A DNA stretch of 64,000 bases from Melampsora larici-populina 98AG31 (lineage: Eukaryota > Basidiomycota > Pucciniomycetes > Pucciniales > Melampsoraceae), in NCBI RefSeq assembly GCF_000204055.1, contig NW_006768842.1, positions 210,397 to 274,396 on the forward strand, in the 5' to 3' direction. The notes below the pieces were generated by a model. That model did no database searches. It saw nothing but the letters and a program-made list of their open reading frames with translations, and was not told where the DNA came from. Below, piece by piece: positions 48,286-60,800 of this stretch; within the stretch, counting starts at the first letter, position 1, and every line of letters begins with the position of its first letter. A program made the translations under genes and the position numbers.

Positions 48286-48945
48286 GTTTCCTTTGGCAAG
48301 TCTAAAGATGGAAAGCAAAGACCAAGGGACAAGGGAGTTACCAAATACCCTTACTTTGCATGCTGGATTTGGATATTTAGCAGATAAACTCTTGTAATCA
48401 CACTTTAAGTTCCAGCCTGGATGTTTGACAATGAGTGGCAGCTTCATATCTTCCTTCTTATCTACTCTCTTGATATCTTGATCTAAACTTTTGTTGTCTC
48501 ATCACTACAAACTTAGTACTTTATAACTTGAATGTCTAATACCAACATGCAATTGCATGTGTCATGAAATTTTGAATCATCATGTGAATATCATATTTCA
48601 CAATCTCTGGAATGCTAAGAAGGGTGAAGTTAAAATGAACAGATAACTAAAATCCAGGCAAAAACAGATAGGAAGCAGGTGCCAAATTTCAACTAATTTT
48701 TACAGGATTATGAATGAGGTAAGGTAAAATGCAAGATATGACAACTTTATCTTTTGCCTAACAGGGGGTCTTACTGGTGTGGGGTCATACCAGTAATTAC
48801 ATTTGATAGGTCTGACCCAAAGACACTTCAAGCAATGGCAAAAGTGTGATGAAAGTCTTCTTGTTCCTCTACTAATTTCAAACTCAGGATGCAGGTTACC
48901 AAATAAATGAACTTGACTATACTTTTCCAGATAATCCATCCCTGT
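48286..48945. other. spacer between the secreted-protein genes
   Basis: 3' flank of gene 1; no gene recognised. Confidence 0.45.
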
Positions 48946-49055
48946 CCTTGGATTTCCGCCTATGCCAGAGTCACTTTTGTTATCAACTAGTCTGTAAATT
49001 CAAGTCTTTAGATTTTATAGTCTTGCTTGAATCATCTAATTTTATCTTAGTCAAG
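48946..49055 (+). pseudogene. fragment of a BTN1/CLN3 exon
   Basis: About 110 bp aligning to 45416-45525 within the BTN1 gene. Shared blocks include CCTATGCCA, ACTAGTCTG/CCTAGTCTG, ATTCAAGTCTT, CTTGAATCAT and AATTTTATC, with small gaps and frame loss. It joins the secreted-gene upstream block at 49064. Non-functional; it marks the original duplication. Confidence 0.7.
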
Positions 49056-49063
49056 TTTGTTGA

Positions 49064-49436
49064 GATAGTGTGGTGGCCTGTCGACCGAGTTGAACTCGTT
49101 TGGAGACAAAACATCCCAACCTATACATGGTTTGGTATCGTAGTCTACATAAATTGAAAACGAGGAGGAGAAAGATCAATGAGCTCGAGATTTATGTCGA
49201 ATAACTTTTCGGTCTCAAAGTTTCCGAAGATTGAGTGTGTAGCATTCCAGCACTGGAGATGGCGTCGATCAAGTTGAAGTTTGTCGGTGTTTCAACTACC
49301 TTCCTTGTTCATCCAAGGATTAAAAGTCCGCATCCTCTCTATTTTTGCGTACAATAACCTCCCCAACATATCAGAGCAGAATAATAAATTCTTTAACCTA
49401 TTTCATCACGAAGACTGACTTTAACCTTCAATCAAA
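49064..49436 (+). promoter_or_regulatory. upstream block of secreted-protein gene 2 (duplicated)
   Basis: Paralogous to 46749-47129 over its whole length, with differences mainly in the last 100 bp. TATA-like GGATTAAAAG at 49318-49327, about 110 bp before the ATG, equivalent in position to gene 1. Confidence 0.7.
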
Positions 49437-50494
49437 ATGTTACTTTCTGCTATAACAGCCAATCTCCTTGGTGTATTGTCATTAGGAGTAAACCTAGCTG
49501 AAGCAATCAACTTGAAAAATCTTGAACCTAGCTCAACGTAAGATGATGTTCTTTAGATCTTACAGTCTCATACAAATGATATCTAAATCCTTATTATTCT
49601 CTTCTCTCTCTCTCTTCTTTGTTCCGTGGGTTTTGCTTGGTATGTTTTAGACTTGCACGTCGACGGATCGGTGTTATAAACAATTTCCCAACAGTTGACG
49701 GTTGTGGAGAGCCCTGCGGTCAATTACGTACGTTGGAGCACCCTAAAGCTGAAATTGAGTTTAAATTTTTGCAAAAATCTCAATCAATTTGACTATTTGT
49801 CTTTCCTTTTTCTTCCTTTTTGAAATCTGTTTCAATTTTTTCCTTGTTCAAAATCATAGTCTATAATATCTCTAAAGCATTCTTCGTGATGGCACCGACG
49901 TGTGCTGCACTGCATCAGGCTGATCTGCTGCTTGATGTATCGGTAAGCTCTTTTATATTATCAATCGCGGTGGGATGATGATGAGATTGATAGTAAGATT
50001 CCTTTCATAGACAGATCCAAGGATCAAGGATGAAAAGACCAAAGAGCAACTGGTAACACTTGCAAAGGCTTTAGTCTCAGTGAGTGGATCTATTTTCTTC
50101 TATCGAGATCTCATCAAGGAGTCCATCTCACAGATCACAGAGTGGTGTGAATTGAACTGACTACACAAAGAGCTCAAATGAACTAATTGATGTTCTTCTT
50201 CAAAATCAAAAACAGGGTGAAAAAAACACAGCAGATGATTGGACAAAGTCTCCATCTTTAAAATTGAATTCTTTGTATTGTCGTGAAGTTCCAAGGCATC
50301 CAATCTTGAACGGTTTACACTTCAAGCAAGCTCCGGGTAATGATCCGAATTTATTCTTCAACCCTGACGGTAAGAAGACAATCAAATTGGATGATATTCC
50401 TGAAACTAGACCCTTAGAATTCAAGGATGGTAAACCCGTTGGTCCAGTTTCAGGAACATCATCTGATAAAACCGTGAAGGGGACTAAATCATAG
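49437..50494 (+). CDS. secreted protein 2, candidate effector, about 202 aa
   Basis: Paralogue of the protein at 47130 with what appear to be the same five exons. Signal peptide MLLSAITANLLGVLSLG, then VNLAEA. The mature part has RRRIGVINNFPTVDGC, CGEPCGQL, VMAPTCAALHQADLLLDVS, DPRIKDEKTKEQLVTLAKAL, DDWTKSPSLKLNSLYC and GLHFKQAPGNDPNLFFNPD. It lacks the Ser/Thr/Asn tail and ends in a short charged stretch (SSDKTVKGTKS). Four cysteines remain; the one equivalent to Cys in KAMCQ of gene 1 is Ser here. Exon lengths and phases agree with gene 1 across the first four exons. Function unknown. Confidence 0.8.
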
Positions 50495-51395
50495 AATCAC
50501 TTGAGGGCCGAGTTCATCAAGAAACCTATCTCTTCCACCTTTACACTAGCTTCCTTGATGTCTGGTTCCAACTTCTGAATCATCGAGTTTGACCTCTTTA
50601 GGCTGTACATAAACCACCTTAAAAAATTCGCTTTTCTGTCTCAGATGTTGCCACTTAATTGTACATAAAGCTACTAAATCTTTCCAATCCTCTTTTTTGA
50701 TCATCTTCAGATATCCTCAGACAGAGCTACATACTTGAAGTTTACTGAAATTGCATCCTTAACACCGAGATAATCTGTAATCTTCTGAAACAAATCCTGA
50801 TCAAGGCACGCGAAAGAGATCCAATTCCAACATTCGGCCCTTGGCTTTAATCACAGGGTAATGTGATTATTCAGATCGAGGCTAGAAGATGATCTTGAGG
50901 GATAACCATAGTAAGTTGAACATATTTTTCCAAGGATAAATCATCAGAGAGTAAAGGAAATCTACATTCCGCTGAAGGTGACAATGTCATGACGATGTAA
51001 CCATATGAAATTATTGCATGATTCTGGAGGTGAGACACGATCAACTATGCTGCGTGATGTATTACGTCATATGCACTGAGGGTAAACACAACTAAATCTT
51101 CATAGAGTCTTCTTTATACATAGATGCAATACACACGACACTAATGGATTAATCGTGATTCGGGCGGATTTCGAAAAACATGACGTTCTAGTCCGATAAT
51201 TTTGAAAAAGACCCCCTCTAGACGAAATCTGGTCTACCTTGCGTACCTGATAAGGAATATCTACAAACTAGTGCATGATTGGTATTTCATATGACTCAGT
51301 TAAGATTACAGCCTGGGCTTACTAAAACAAGAATGATATAGCAAGAGCCCGTGCCGGGGCTTCCAAATAGGTACATGATGACGGATTGATTCTGT
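50495..51395. other. intergenic between convergent genes
   Basis: 3' flanks of secreted-protein gene 2 and of deoxyhypusine hydroxylase. No gene recognised. Confidence 0.45.
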
Positions 51396-52746
51396 TCAAG
51401 CCACCACAGATTGAACCGCGGGTTCATTCAATGGCAAAGCATATTGAAAATCGGTCGAATTCTCGTAGTCATACTTCAAGGATTACAATCAGTATTGACT
51501 ATATAGCTTCTGCTTCCTCGAGACTACATCACTCACCATGTCCAAAGCCACTTCACAGCTTTCGCGTACCACATGACTTGGCTCATCAGTAGATGCAAAA
51601 GTTTTCAAGGCTTCGAGTACATCAGGCGTAGCAATCGAGCCTAGGGCTTCAGCTGCCTCATGGCGAACCATTTCATCCTCTTTGCCCTAAGAGAAATTAT
51701 TCAGATGAAGTCAGCTGAGATGAGTTGGTTAGAGATTTGACTGAAACTATTTACGTTCTTTAGCACTGTTAGAAGAGCCGGCACTGAAGCAGGATGAGAT
51801 AGTTGTCCGAACACATAAGCTATTTCATGCCTATTTTGAGTATTTCAAGAGTCAAGGACCAATGAATCAGTTTTGCGAGGTAGCATGACGTTCAGTTTGA
51901 TCACAATGTTGAATTGTTCAAGCGGACTCACCTGAACAAGGCACTTTCATCTGCGAACCCAGCAGCAAGGGCATCAACAGCTGCCCGAGCTATTGTCTCT
52001 CCCTCACCGCCAGCCACCCCACTAGCGCGACCCACAGCGTCCCGAAGCCCAAACATCGCACGATACCGTTGAAAAAGTGATAGTTCACGATCAAGCAATA
52101 TTGACCTCATTTCACTCAAATTCTCGGATCCTGGGACTGCATCGTGCATTGCTCGAATCATTGAAGGTGCTGGATCTACGGTACCATATTCGCCTGGTCC
52201 TAAACTTGAAGACTCATCTTGATGATGGTCATGTTCAATCTTTCCGATTGCCAATTCACAGGTTTCTCGTACGGCTATCTCGGGATCATTTAGAAAACTT
52301 TTCAAAATTGGAATTGATGACATGTCGGAGATGGCACCCATAGCCTCAGCCGCCTTTGTTCAATCACAAAACGAGGCAATTTGATGAGTTCATGTTGATA
52401 AGTTATGGCAATATTAATGGACATCTACCTCGTGTCGAACCATGGGATGAACCGCCAAATCAGCAAGGGTAGCTCCCAAAACTGGAAGAGCTGATGGTCG
52501 ACGGATTTGTCCCAAACAGTAAGCAAGCTCGTGACCAAGTAGAGCAGAAGGTAAAGGGCTTCCATCTGTAGGTCTCAAGGCTTCTGATATCGCCGTCACA
52601 GCTGGCTCACTGGCCAAACTACGTAGCGTAAACAGTGCTCGGAATCGAGAAGCCAGAGGAGATTTGCCATTCCGGTTGACAAGAATATCATGAAGTTCAG
52701 AAATCTGATCAGCGGAAGCCGTTGGGACTGTGTTAGTGATAGTCAT
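51396..52746 (-). CDS. LIA1: deoxyhypusine hydroxylase
   Basis: HEAT-repeat di-iron enzyme that completes hypusine formation on translation factor eIF5A. Start at 52746 ([14 protein letters not shown]). Four His-Glu metal-ligand motifs are present: [10 protein letters not shown] (His72), [11 protein letters not shown] (His105), [10 protein letters not shown] and [11 protein letters not shown]. Between the halves is a linker with [15 protein letters not shown]. The reading frame runs on to a false stop at 51489, but a consensus GTGAGT donor after ALDM and the acceptor before TATGACTACG give the family's true C terminus, [18 protein letters not shown], ending at TGA 51398-51396. With this exon the protein is complete and matches the known enzyme end to end. 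Confidence 0.93.
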
Positions 52747-54023
52747 TGAGGAGTCGTTGAGTGATTGTAGACTGAAAATATGAATAATGATGAGAAGCTG
52801 AGTAAAGTTTTTGGACGCGCTAAAAATTTCAACATCCAAACTCCGCTTGAGTGAAAATTCACTAGGGTACATGCGGGGCCGACAAAATCTTGATTTGCTT
52901 TGCCCGATGAGACTCGGTCCCTTCTTTCGCAACACGAGTCAAACGACCGGTCGGGGTGGTACCGCATCGCTGACATTACCAAAAGCTCAAGGGACTTTTG
53001 AAGGGAATTCACTTTCTTCAGTGAGCGATTCGAGTCTCGACAATCTGACAAAGGTTCTGAAATGCCCTTTGAATGTCGCCATGTTGATGGTTCGTGACTA
53101 TCACTCAACAGCTAAGCTACGCTTTTGTCCCTTCGCCCCTCATTCTCACATTGACGGATGTGCGGTATGTCCCCTAAGACTGAACCTTCCAATCTGGCTC
53201 TCCTTTGTGCGTTGATGAGGCTCCATTATAGCACCTGAGGATTGTTATCAGCATATAGACAAATGCTACGGCAACCGTAGTGAGTGTGAAGTTTTTTTGC
53301 TCACAGCCTACAAGTCATAGCTTTATACGACGTCCCAGTTGATATCAGTTCTTGAACTCTGTGTAGGATTTACTGAGCCCTATTGAGACTCCCTTTGATG
53401 CACGAGTCATCTTCATTCCCAGTAACCGGAAGTTGACTACATATGCAGTGTCTGTACGCTGGTCCCTCAGCATGGAGAAGAGGATTGACTGGAATGATTA
53501 AGCATTCAAATTGACAGACTTTCATCGTCTGCTACCATATCTGCTTTCTTTCAAGATGGGTTTTTGGCAGACCTGATCAACAACAATGCTAAGGAAATCT
53601 TCATTCCGCGAACATTTGGCATAAGCAACTTGCCTTTTTACCGAACCACAACCTCTCTGACAGACTTTCTTCTTGTTATTTTTTTTTGCTTTCAAGCACA
53701 CTAATGACTAAAAGCGTTGTCTAGCTATTCGATATCTTGACTTGCGTTTCTTCATCTCATCATAGTAACTTTTTTACTTTTCCCCACTTGTGCATACATT
53801 CATCTCGACTGCGACTCTCGTTCTCTCATATCTTAGCTTCTAATCAACAGCCATATACATTTCTTTATATCATCCCTCCATATCTACACATATTTTCATC
53901 GAACAATTTCAACAACTCGAATATCTTATAGCTGCTCTTTGGAACAGTGACAAGCTCATTACATCTCCACAACTATATCTTCGACGGAGGTTTACCCTAT
54001 ACTTCACTCATACAATAATCAAG
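52747..54023. other. divergent intergenic region
   Basis: Between deoxyhypusine hydroxylase (minus) and the membrane-protein gene (plus). A 134-codon plus-strand frame at 52811-53215 has no recognisable domain and I doubt it. 53700-53940 is CT-rich, fitting a leader for the gene at 54024. Confidence 0.45.
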
Positions 54024-55273
54024 ATGCTCTTCCTTGCCGGTTTACTCAAGCGCTCCTCTATTTCATTTATCTTCGTTTCCATTGTTCGTGCAATCTCGAT
54101 TTTGGCAATCATCTTCATGGTAGCCATTGAGCTCTACCTCATGATCGATGGCATAAAAATGGCTCACTCGGCGAATGTGAAACCTGCAGATAGTTTCAAC
54201 TCCAGTAGCACCTTTGATTCTAGTTTGGACTCAACCACTCGCAGCTCTAATACATCTTCATCCAAGTCAAAATTCTTGGCTAAAGTGGATGGATCTGTGG
54301 CGACTGGACTATCTGAATGCCACTCGGATTATGTCTCTGGAACATTTATCCCTAAATCTGTTGGGTAAGTTGATTTCATCTCTACATTTCACTCAGCCGG
54401 TTGTAACATGAATAAATTGATTCTCATACCTGATTTTACCGGTCGGTTTCTTTTGTTGCAGTGGAATATTGTTCGTGACTTTGGAACTATTATTCAATAT
54501 CGTTATCTTGATACTTTGTCTTCTCTCTGAAATCTCGCCACCTCGAATTCCTGGTATGTCCACTTTCATCACCGATTTTTGCATGATACCATCTTTTGCG
54601 TGTGTCCAACATGACTTGTGAGACAGAAGCTGATATTGATCTTTCCTCATCATTATTTAGAATTTTTCGCCAATTATTTTCCTCCTCTAGGTCAAGGATT
54701 TGGTGTTGGATTCCTAGGATGTTTAGAAATTTACATTGCTAGCATCACATTATCACATAAAATCAACAAAATCTCATTAGTTTCAGCTTGGACCTTATTT
54801 GTCATTGGGTCTCTTAATGTACTTCTTGGTATAGTTTTCGGTGCTCGAATCCGTGCTAAGAGAAGTTTATTGGACGCTGGAACTAACTATGCAAAGAAGG
54901 TTACTCATCTTGATGATATTGAAACAGGATTCAAACTTGCAAAGAAAGGTAAAAAGAAAGTAAGTTCAAAGTTTTACCTTTTATATAATTTTAATGCTTC
55001 ATAGAGAAAAGTACCTAGAAGATTATTAATTAGAATATGATAGAACTGACGTATCCTTTTTTTTGATCGTATTAGATGTTTAAAAATCTCCGAACTTCAC
55101 AGATTGGTAGGCCTAAGGTTGTTGATCAGTCTCCTATGTCGATGGCACCAAGTCGACCAATGGAGATAAGTCGACCAATCATCGGATACACTCACAGCTC
55201 ACACATGGACCCAAATAGCGCGGATGGACCATCTGTACCGGCACCCATATATAATGCGAACAAGAAAGTGTAG
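54024..55273 (+). CDS. four-helix membrane protein, fungal hypothetical
   Basis: Four exons joining in frame. Helix 1 is ISFIFVSIVRAISILAIIF, followed by an external Ser-rich loop (STFDSSLDSTTRSSN). Helix 2 is in GILFVTLELLFNIVILILCL. Then EFFANYFPPLGQGFGVGF and helix 3, GFLGCLEIYIASITLS; helix 4 is AWTLFVIGSLNVLLGIVFG. The cytoplasmic tail is basic (ARIRAKRSL, LAKKGKKKMFKNLR) then Pro/Ser-rich, ending NANKKV. The layout resembles a widespread but uncharacterised basidiomycete membrane family. No function can be assigned. Confidence 0.7.
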
Positions 55274-56659
55274 TAAATCTGGTCAAAAAATCATATGACT
55301 TGTCGCATATTGCTAGTGGACTTTTTTGTCTTTGGGTTTTCAATACTTTTTCTTTGTGTTATTTCTTGAGGTTCTTGATCAGTTTTAACTTTTCTTGTCA
55401 AAATCACCTTAAAATATGGATTCGCTCTTGCATCTGTGGTCCCGTGGACACTCGTTTTTGTTTATCCTTTGATAGGGTTATGCTAGTGCAATAATATTCA
55501 ATCAGTGCTTATATTTTAAGAAGAAAAGATGGCTCTTCCACCATTGAATCTTACCTGATGGTAGCCAAAGCGATAATTCGTGGGCAAATGCGTGAATATA
55601 AATACGGCTAAACTAATCTAGTGTTTTGAAAGTGAGCTGACATCAAATTTGTACATGTGCTGTGTGTAGAGCTTGAGTGGCTTAATTTTTTGCCTTTCAC
55701 CTGCTCGAGGAACATTATATCGTTGGTCTGGACTCAACAGAGTAGCATGTAGCTGGGGTTGAAACTACGTACTTATGAGGCTGTTTAAACTTAACATAAT
55801 CCCTCACCCTCCCCTCAAGGCCTTGTCAGACGACAATGGATAACCTGGTTTACAAAGATATGGGATATGGACCTGTTTCCTCTCCAAAACATTTGAGAAG
55901 TAGGGAGCTCATGTCCTCAAAGAATGCTTTGATGACATGTTGTCCAGAAAAGATGAGTAAGGCAAAAGACCTTGACTCGCTTTGATTGTGTCAACCTGTT
56001 TCTTTCTCAAGATAATAATCTTATGATTGTAGCACAGGCTAGTGTCGCATGATTGAACAGACCACCGCCTCAAAAGGAAGAAATTGAGTGAAGTTATACA
56101 AAATTGAGACGGTGAACTCTGTGAAGCTACACCTGAGGATCAAGTGATGCTTCCCATGTCTCATGAACTTTAGAGCTTTCTCACTTATGTGTGCCATCTT
56201 AGTCAATCAAGTCTTGAAAACAATCCAACTAGCAGGGTATATCGGTCAAGGGATGTGTGATCTCAGTCTTTCTCAAACCCAGGCTTGACTTTTCAGCTTC
56301 GGCACAGAATTGTATTGTGTACATACATCCTTACCAAACCCTGAAATTTTACGATGGCGCGGCCTCCTGTCGGCTGTGACGGTTAGGTTTAAGCTCCATT
56401 CGTCTGAAAATACCACATAAAATACCCCAACGGAACGGCATCTTGCATTGATTGGATCAGGCCAGCTCATTCTCATAAAGCCCCTTCCTGAGTACTACTT
56501 AGTCAGATTGAATTGCCCTGTTGAACAAATAATATAACATATTTGACTAGGTTTGCCCTCACGATTCGTTCGAAGGTCTCGAGGTTTTGAGAACCGGAGA
56601 ATCCACCTATTGACTGAAACTGACATTACTTCAGATCGATTGTGTAGTTCAATTTCCCG
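55274..56659. other. intergenic, no gene seen
   Basis: About 1.4 kb between two plus-strand genes. No repeat or coding region was recognised with confidence. Confidence 0.45.
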
Positions 56660-57881
56660 ATGCCGATTATTCGTAACGAGTCTGATGTCGTGATTAGGTT
56701 GCTCAAATCGCAAGCAAAGATAGCTTTACATGGCGCTCACGTTTGTCAGTGAGGATTGGACGAGGTAGTGATACTTTGGCGATTTGACTGACCGATAAAA
56801 ACCACAGACTCCTGGACTATCGATGATGAGGAACAATTATTCATGTCTTCCGCTACCACTATCACTGGACCAGCAGCGATCCGGTATGCATAATTGATTC
56901 TCGCAGCTCAGCAAAAAGGAAACTATGCTCACGTTCGAACTTGATGGTGCTGGGGGCAGAGGTGGTATTCCTATCTGCTTTCCAGGTCAGACTTGAAACG
57001 CAATGTGTACATGGACCTTTCCATCTATCGAAGGCATGACTGACCTCTTTGAATAGTCTTTGGCCCCCCTCCCAAGCATGAGCCATTCCAAAACCTCAAA
57101 CAACATGGTTTTGCGCGAAATTTGTCGTGGGTCTTTGATGGTGCCGATGAGGAAGCTGATTCAATCCAGGCAAGATTTAGTAAGTTCCCTAGCACGTCCT
57201 GGTCCTGATACTAGTGGAGATGATGCCGTGAGTTGACGAATCTGCGACATTTCATGTGATTCGCAGGTCTGGCGACCAGTCCCGAGATCCAAAAAGTTTT
57301 TCTACCAGCCTTTGTGTGCAGGTACACTGTCACAATATCTGGAAACAGCCTGAGAACCACATTACAAGTTACGAACCCAAGCGAATCGGACTTCAACTTC
57401 CAAGCCCTTCTGCACACTTATCTTCGCCTCCCATCTGAGTGTCCACCAGCCGATGTCCTTGTCGGTTCACTCAAGGGGCTCTCGTTCGCGGACAAAGTTG
57501 CGGGCGGGAAAGTCAGTGAGGAGAAGCGGGAAAAGCTAGACTTCAAGGAGGGCGAGGTTGATAGAGTTTATGATCATGTTCCTGATGCCATTGAGGTAAA
57601 AATGGGCAACAAGAAGGTCATAGACATGAAGACCATATCTCTACCTAACGTGAGTACTGCTCGTATTCAAAGTCTATGTGATACTTACTATGGCTCCTGT
57701 CCTATCCCAGTTGACAGTTTGGAATCCTCATCAAGAAAAAAGTGATGCCATGGGTGATATGGAAAAAGACGGCTGGAAAAGATTCGTTTGCATTGAGCCT
57801 GGCCACACCAGCTTTGTAAAATTAAGTCCTAAGGCATCATGGACCGGCGAACAACTATTGACCGCTAAAATGATTGAATGA
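56660..57881 (+). CDS. glucose-6-phosphate 1-epimerase-like protein
   Basis: Member of the aldose-1-epimerase-like family (yeast YMR099C), which interconverts alpha and beta anomers of hexose-6-phosphates in the cytosol. Start ATG 56660 (MPIIRNESDVVIRL), the first Met after an in-frame TAG. Six exons join to ALHGAHVYSWTIDDEEQLF, SSATTITGPAAIRGGIPICF, then FQNLKQHGFARNLSWVF (catalytic His), YTVTISGNSLRTTLQVTN, FQALLHTYLRL and LTVWNPHQEKSDAMGD. The catalytic-type block WKRFVCIEPGHTS follows and the protein ends LTAKMIE. Early exons are short; splice phases agree throughout. Complete and likely functional. Confidence 0.88.
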
Positions 57882-60800
57882 GATGGAAGATGGGATAAGG
57901 ACAATCACGTAGATATTATCTTCACATCAACGGACTCTTCGCTTAATACTGAATTCCCGTAATCATATCACCCCCGGTGTGGCCTTTAACACAGCAGCTG
58001 CCAGGTAGATTAAAGCACAGGGGTAAACTCACGCATCTCAGACATGTATTGGTATCTCCACAGGCTGCTGATAAACCTTGCTAACTTTCCTAGGGGCTGA
58101 TCACAGAAGGTAAAGCAGTCCAATATGTCCGCACAATGAGATGCATTCTAAAGAAGTGGAATTCTCCATCAGATATGCTGTTCTTTTCCACCTTCTGACT
58201 ATGCATGTAAGACCTCATCAACAGTTCCATCTGTTTCTTTCCCATAGCCAAACAACAACACAACATTCTACCAACAAGTTTGGTTTGGATTGCAGATGCA
58301 GCATTTGAGGATATGTTGAAAGCTGATATCCAGGCCAATCCGGGTACAAAATGCTTCTGGTCTACCACCAGGTATCTTGGGACTGCAAAGTCTGGGAAAC
58401 AGTCACTGTGCCCAGGTATTCTCTTCTTGTCAATGAGTGCACACAATCCCCCTTTCTCCCTCAAAGGCAGCTGGTGTACAGTTGTCAATGAGAACACACA
58501 GTGTTTTCTCTGAGAACACTTTGGACACCAATGCAAGCCAATAATGTTGACTGTGCCTGATATGTTAGCTGGGACTTGCTTGTTTGGATTGACTATATCA
58601 TGGGTGATTTTTGAAGGAATCTATAAAACAGGAACATAAGATACACATTGTACAATGGATCACACTCAACAAACACATTATTGATTCAGACATTCAGTGC
58701 TCATCATAAAGTTAGGATGTGTACTTCATTTTCAATATCAAGTTTGTACTTCCAACAGTGAGACCTTAAATTTTATTGTTCCAAACATGAATGATTCCAA
58801 TCCAAGGGTTAGAAATGCTCTTGTGCTTGACAAGCCTTCCATGACTTGTCATCACCTTCACCTTCACCTTCACCTAAGATGTCCTGAACACCCTTAATCT
58901 ACTAACTTTCCTAAGCCCTCTGCGTCACACAAGCTTTAGCAAGCAGAGGGACTTACAGGTGATATCAGTTTTCTTGGTGACAAGCACAATGACATCTTGG
59001 TCAGAAAAATTGGTTCCAATATTGTAAAACTTTTGCCTTTGATTGCAACTTTTTTCTAAAACCCATCTTATCATTCCACATCTTCCACATCTGTCCATCT
59101 CTTTACTCTTCCTTATTTCTCTGGAGACCAAAAGTTGTTCTTGAGCTCATTTCAGCTTAATCTACAACATTCCCTTTCTGATCTCCATAGTGAACAAATC
59201 ATGTGTTGGAGCCTATTCATAATTGGCACCCAAGTCTAACTCATCAAAACCCCTCACAACAGCTGGGACAGGTGCAATTTTGAGCAAGTGACTTATGCCA
59301 AAGCTGCAGTGACTAATTGTAGAAGTTTTGGTGCCCTTTCAAAATTTGGCCACATTTCACTCTGAAGCACAATGATGCTTTTACTTTTTCAGCAAAATAT
59401 CTTGTTTCAACTCAAGGACCTCAAAGAGTATCCCATCTTTAAGAGACTTGAGGAAAAAACATACAATGATCTGATTGTTGTTCTATCAGTATTTTTTGTC
59501 TAGTTTGAGGTTGACTATCACATGTGTATCCCAACATCTGAAAGTCATAAACCATCCAGTTTGCTCTTGCTGTTGGCTGTAATGGCTCTGCCTTCCAGAA
59601 TACAATCAATAATTCTGAATACAAAGTTTCTGGTGAAGATATAGCTACAGGCTACATGAAAAAATGCCATGTTTTCCCAAGACAATTGGATGTGAATGGG
59701 TCCAGACTCCAGACTTGGGTAAATCCTAGCCCAAATGTTTACCATCAATGGCAACAACCATGGCTCAAGTCCCATACTCAAGCCTTGGACCTGTCCAGTC
59801 AAATTGGTGTGGGCAATGGACTTGTGTTAAATTCATTTAAGTAGAGTCTGGTATCTAGAGTAAAATACTTCGGAAGATTACTCTGTAATCTCTCTGGATT
59901 CAAGTTTTCTCAAGACCCTGCCAAACCCCATTGACCTGGGAGGCATGAATCTGTGAGTTTTTTTCAAAATGGGGGTCAAACACATGGATTTGATTTTTCC
60001 AAACAAGGGTGGTTGTGTGGGTGTGTTGATTTTGGAATATCCAAAATCTGTGAAATTTGATGTAGATTTCACAAGGGTAGGAATTTTGCCAGATTCCAAT
60101 TTTTTTGTGTGGCACTGGTACCCCTGAGACAATCTTGAACCAACAAACTTGACTAAGTCACTTGCGCAAGCTCCGTAAGAAATTGGGAAACTCTAGAAAA
60201 GCTCATCTTTTGTGGGTATGACAAAGGCCAAAGACAATGATTTTAGACAACCCCCTACCTAGCACTTTGCTTGGGTCTTGTTTTCTCTTTACAGGCCACA
60301 CAATGGTGGACAGTCCTTTAGAATGATTCACATATCAACCTTTGAGCCCTTGATTTTTTAATTCAGACAAAGCCCAGTAGATCAAAATCTCTATAAGCTC
60401 TTGGTTTTGCTGAAATGCCTTGTCTTTTTGCCAACTACTATTGTCACTGAAGATCACTTTAGCATATGTCCGTTTTTTCTCTTTGACTTGAGAGCAAAAG
60501 TATAGCGCATACATAGGCACCTTGATGCTTCCACACCACAAATAGCTTGCTTGTGACCCCAGAAGTGTTGTCTTGCATTGTATATTAAATTGACCGCAAA
60601 AGCAAAATTTCAAGATTTCTAAGATAAGTATACCATGTCTTGATTGTGCCCAAAGCTATCCAGGGGCTGTTCAGAGTTTTCCACTGGGCCAATATCTGAT
60701 GGCTGTAGCTGGCTGGTAGAGCATTTTGACTCCATACTATTTTATTTAACAATCTCTGTTTTTACACATAATTGTTGGAGATGTCTTTCTTCAACTTGTT

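Noticed and set aside
52811..53215. 134-codon plus-strand frame upstream of deoxyhypusine hydroxylase
   Set aside because: It overlaps the leader of the minus-strand gene, has no recognisable domain and could not be extended by splicing.
58090..58536. 148-codon minus-strand frame with several cysteines
   Set aside because: Overlaps a plus-strand frame and lies in repeat-like DNA; the cysteine spacing does not match a zinc finger I know.
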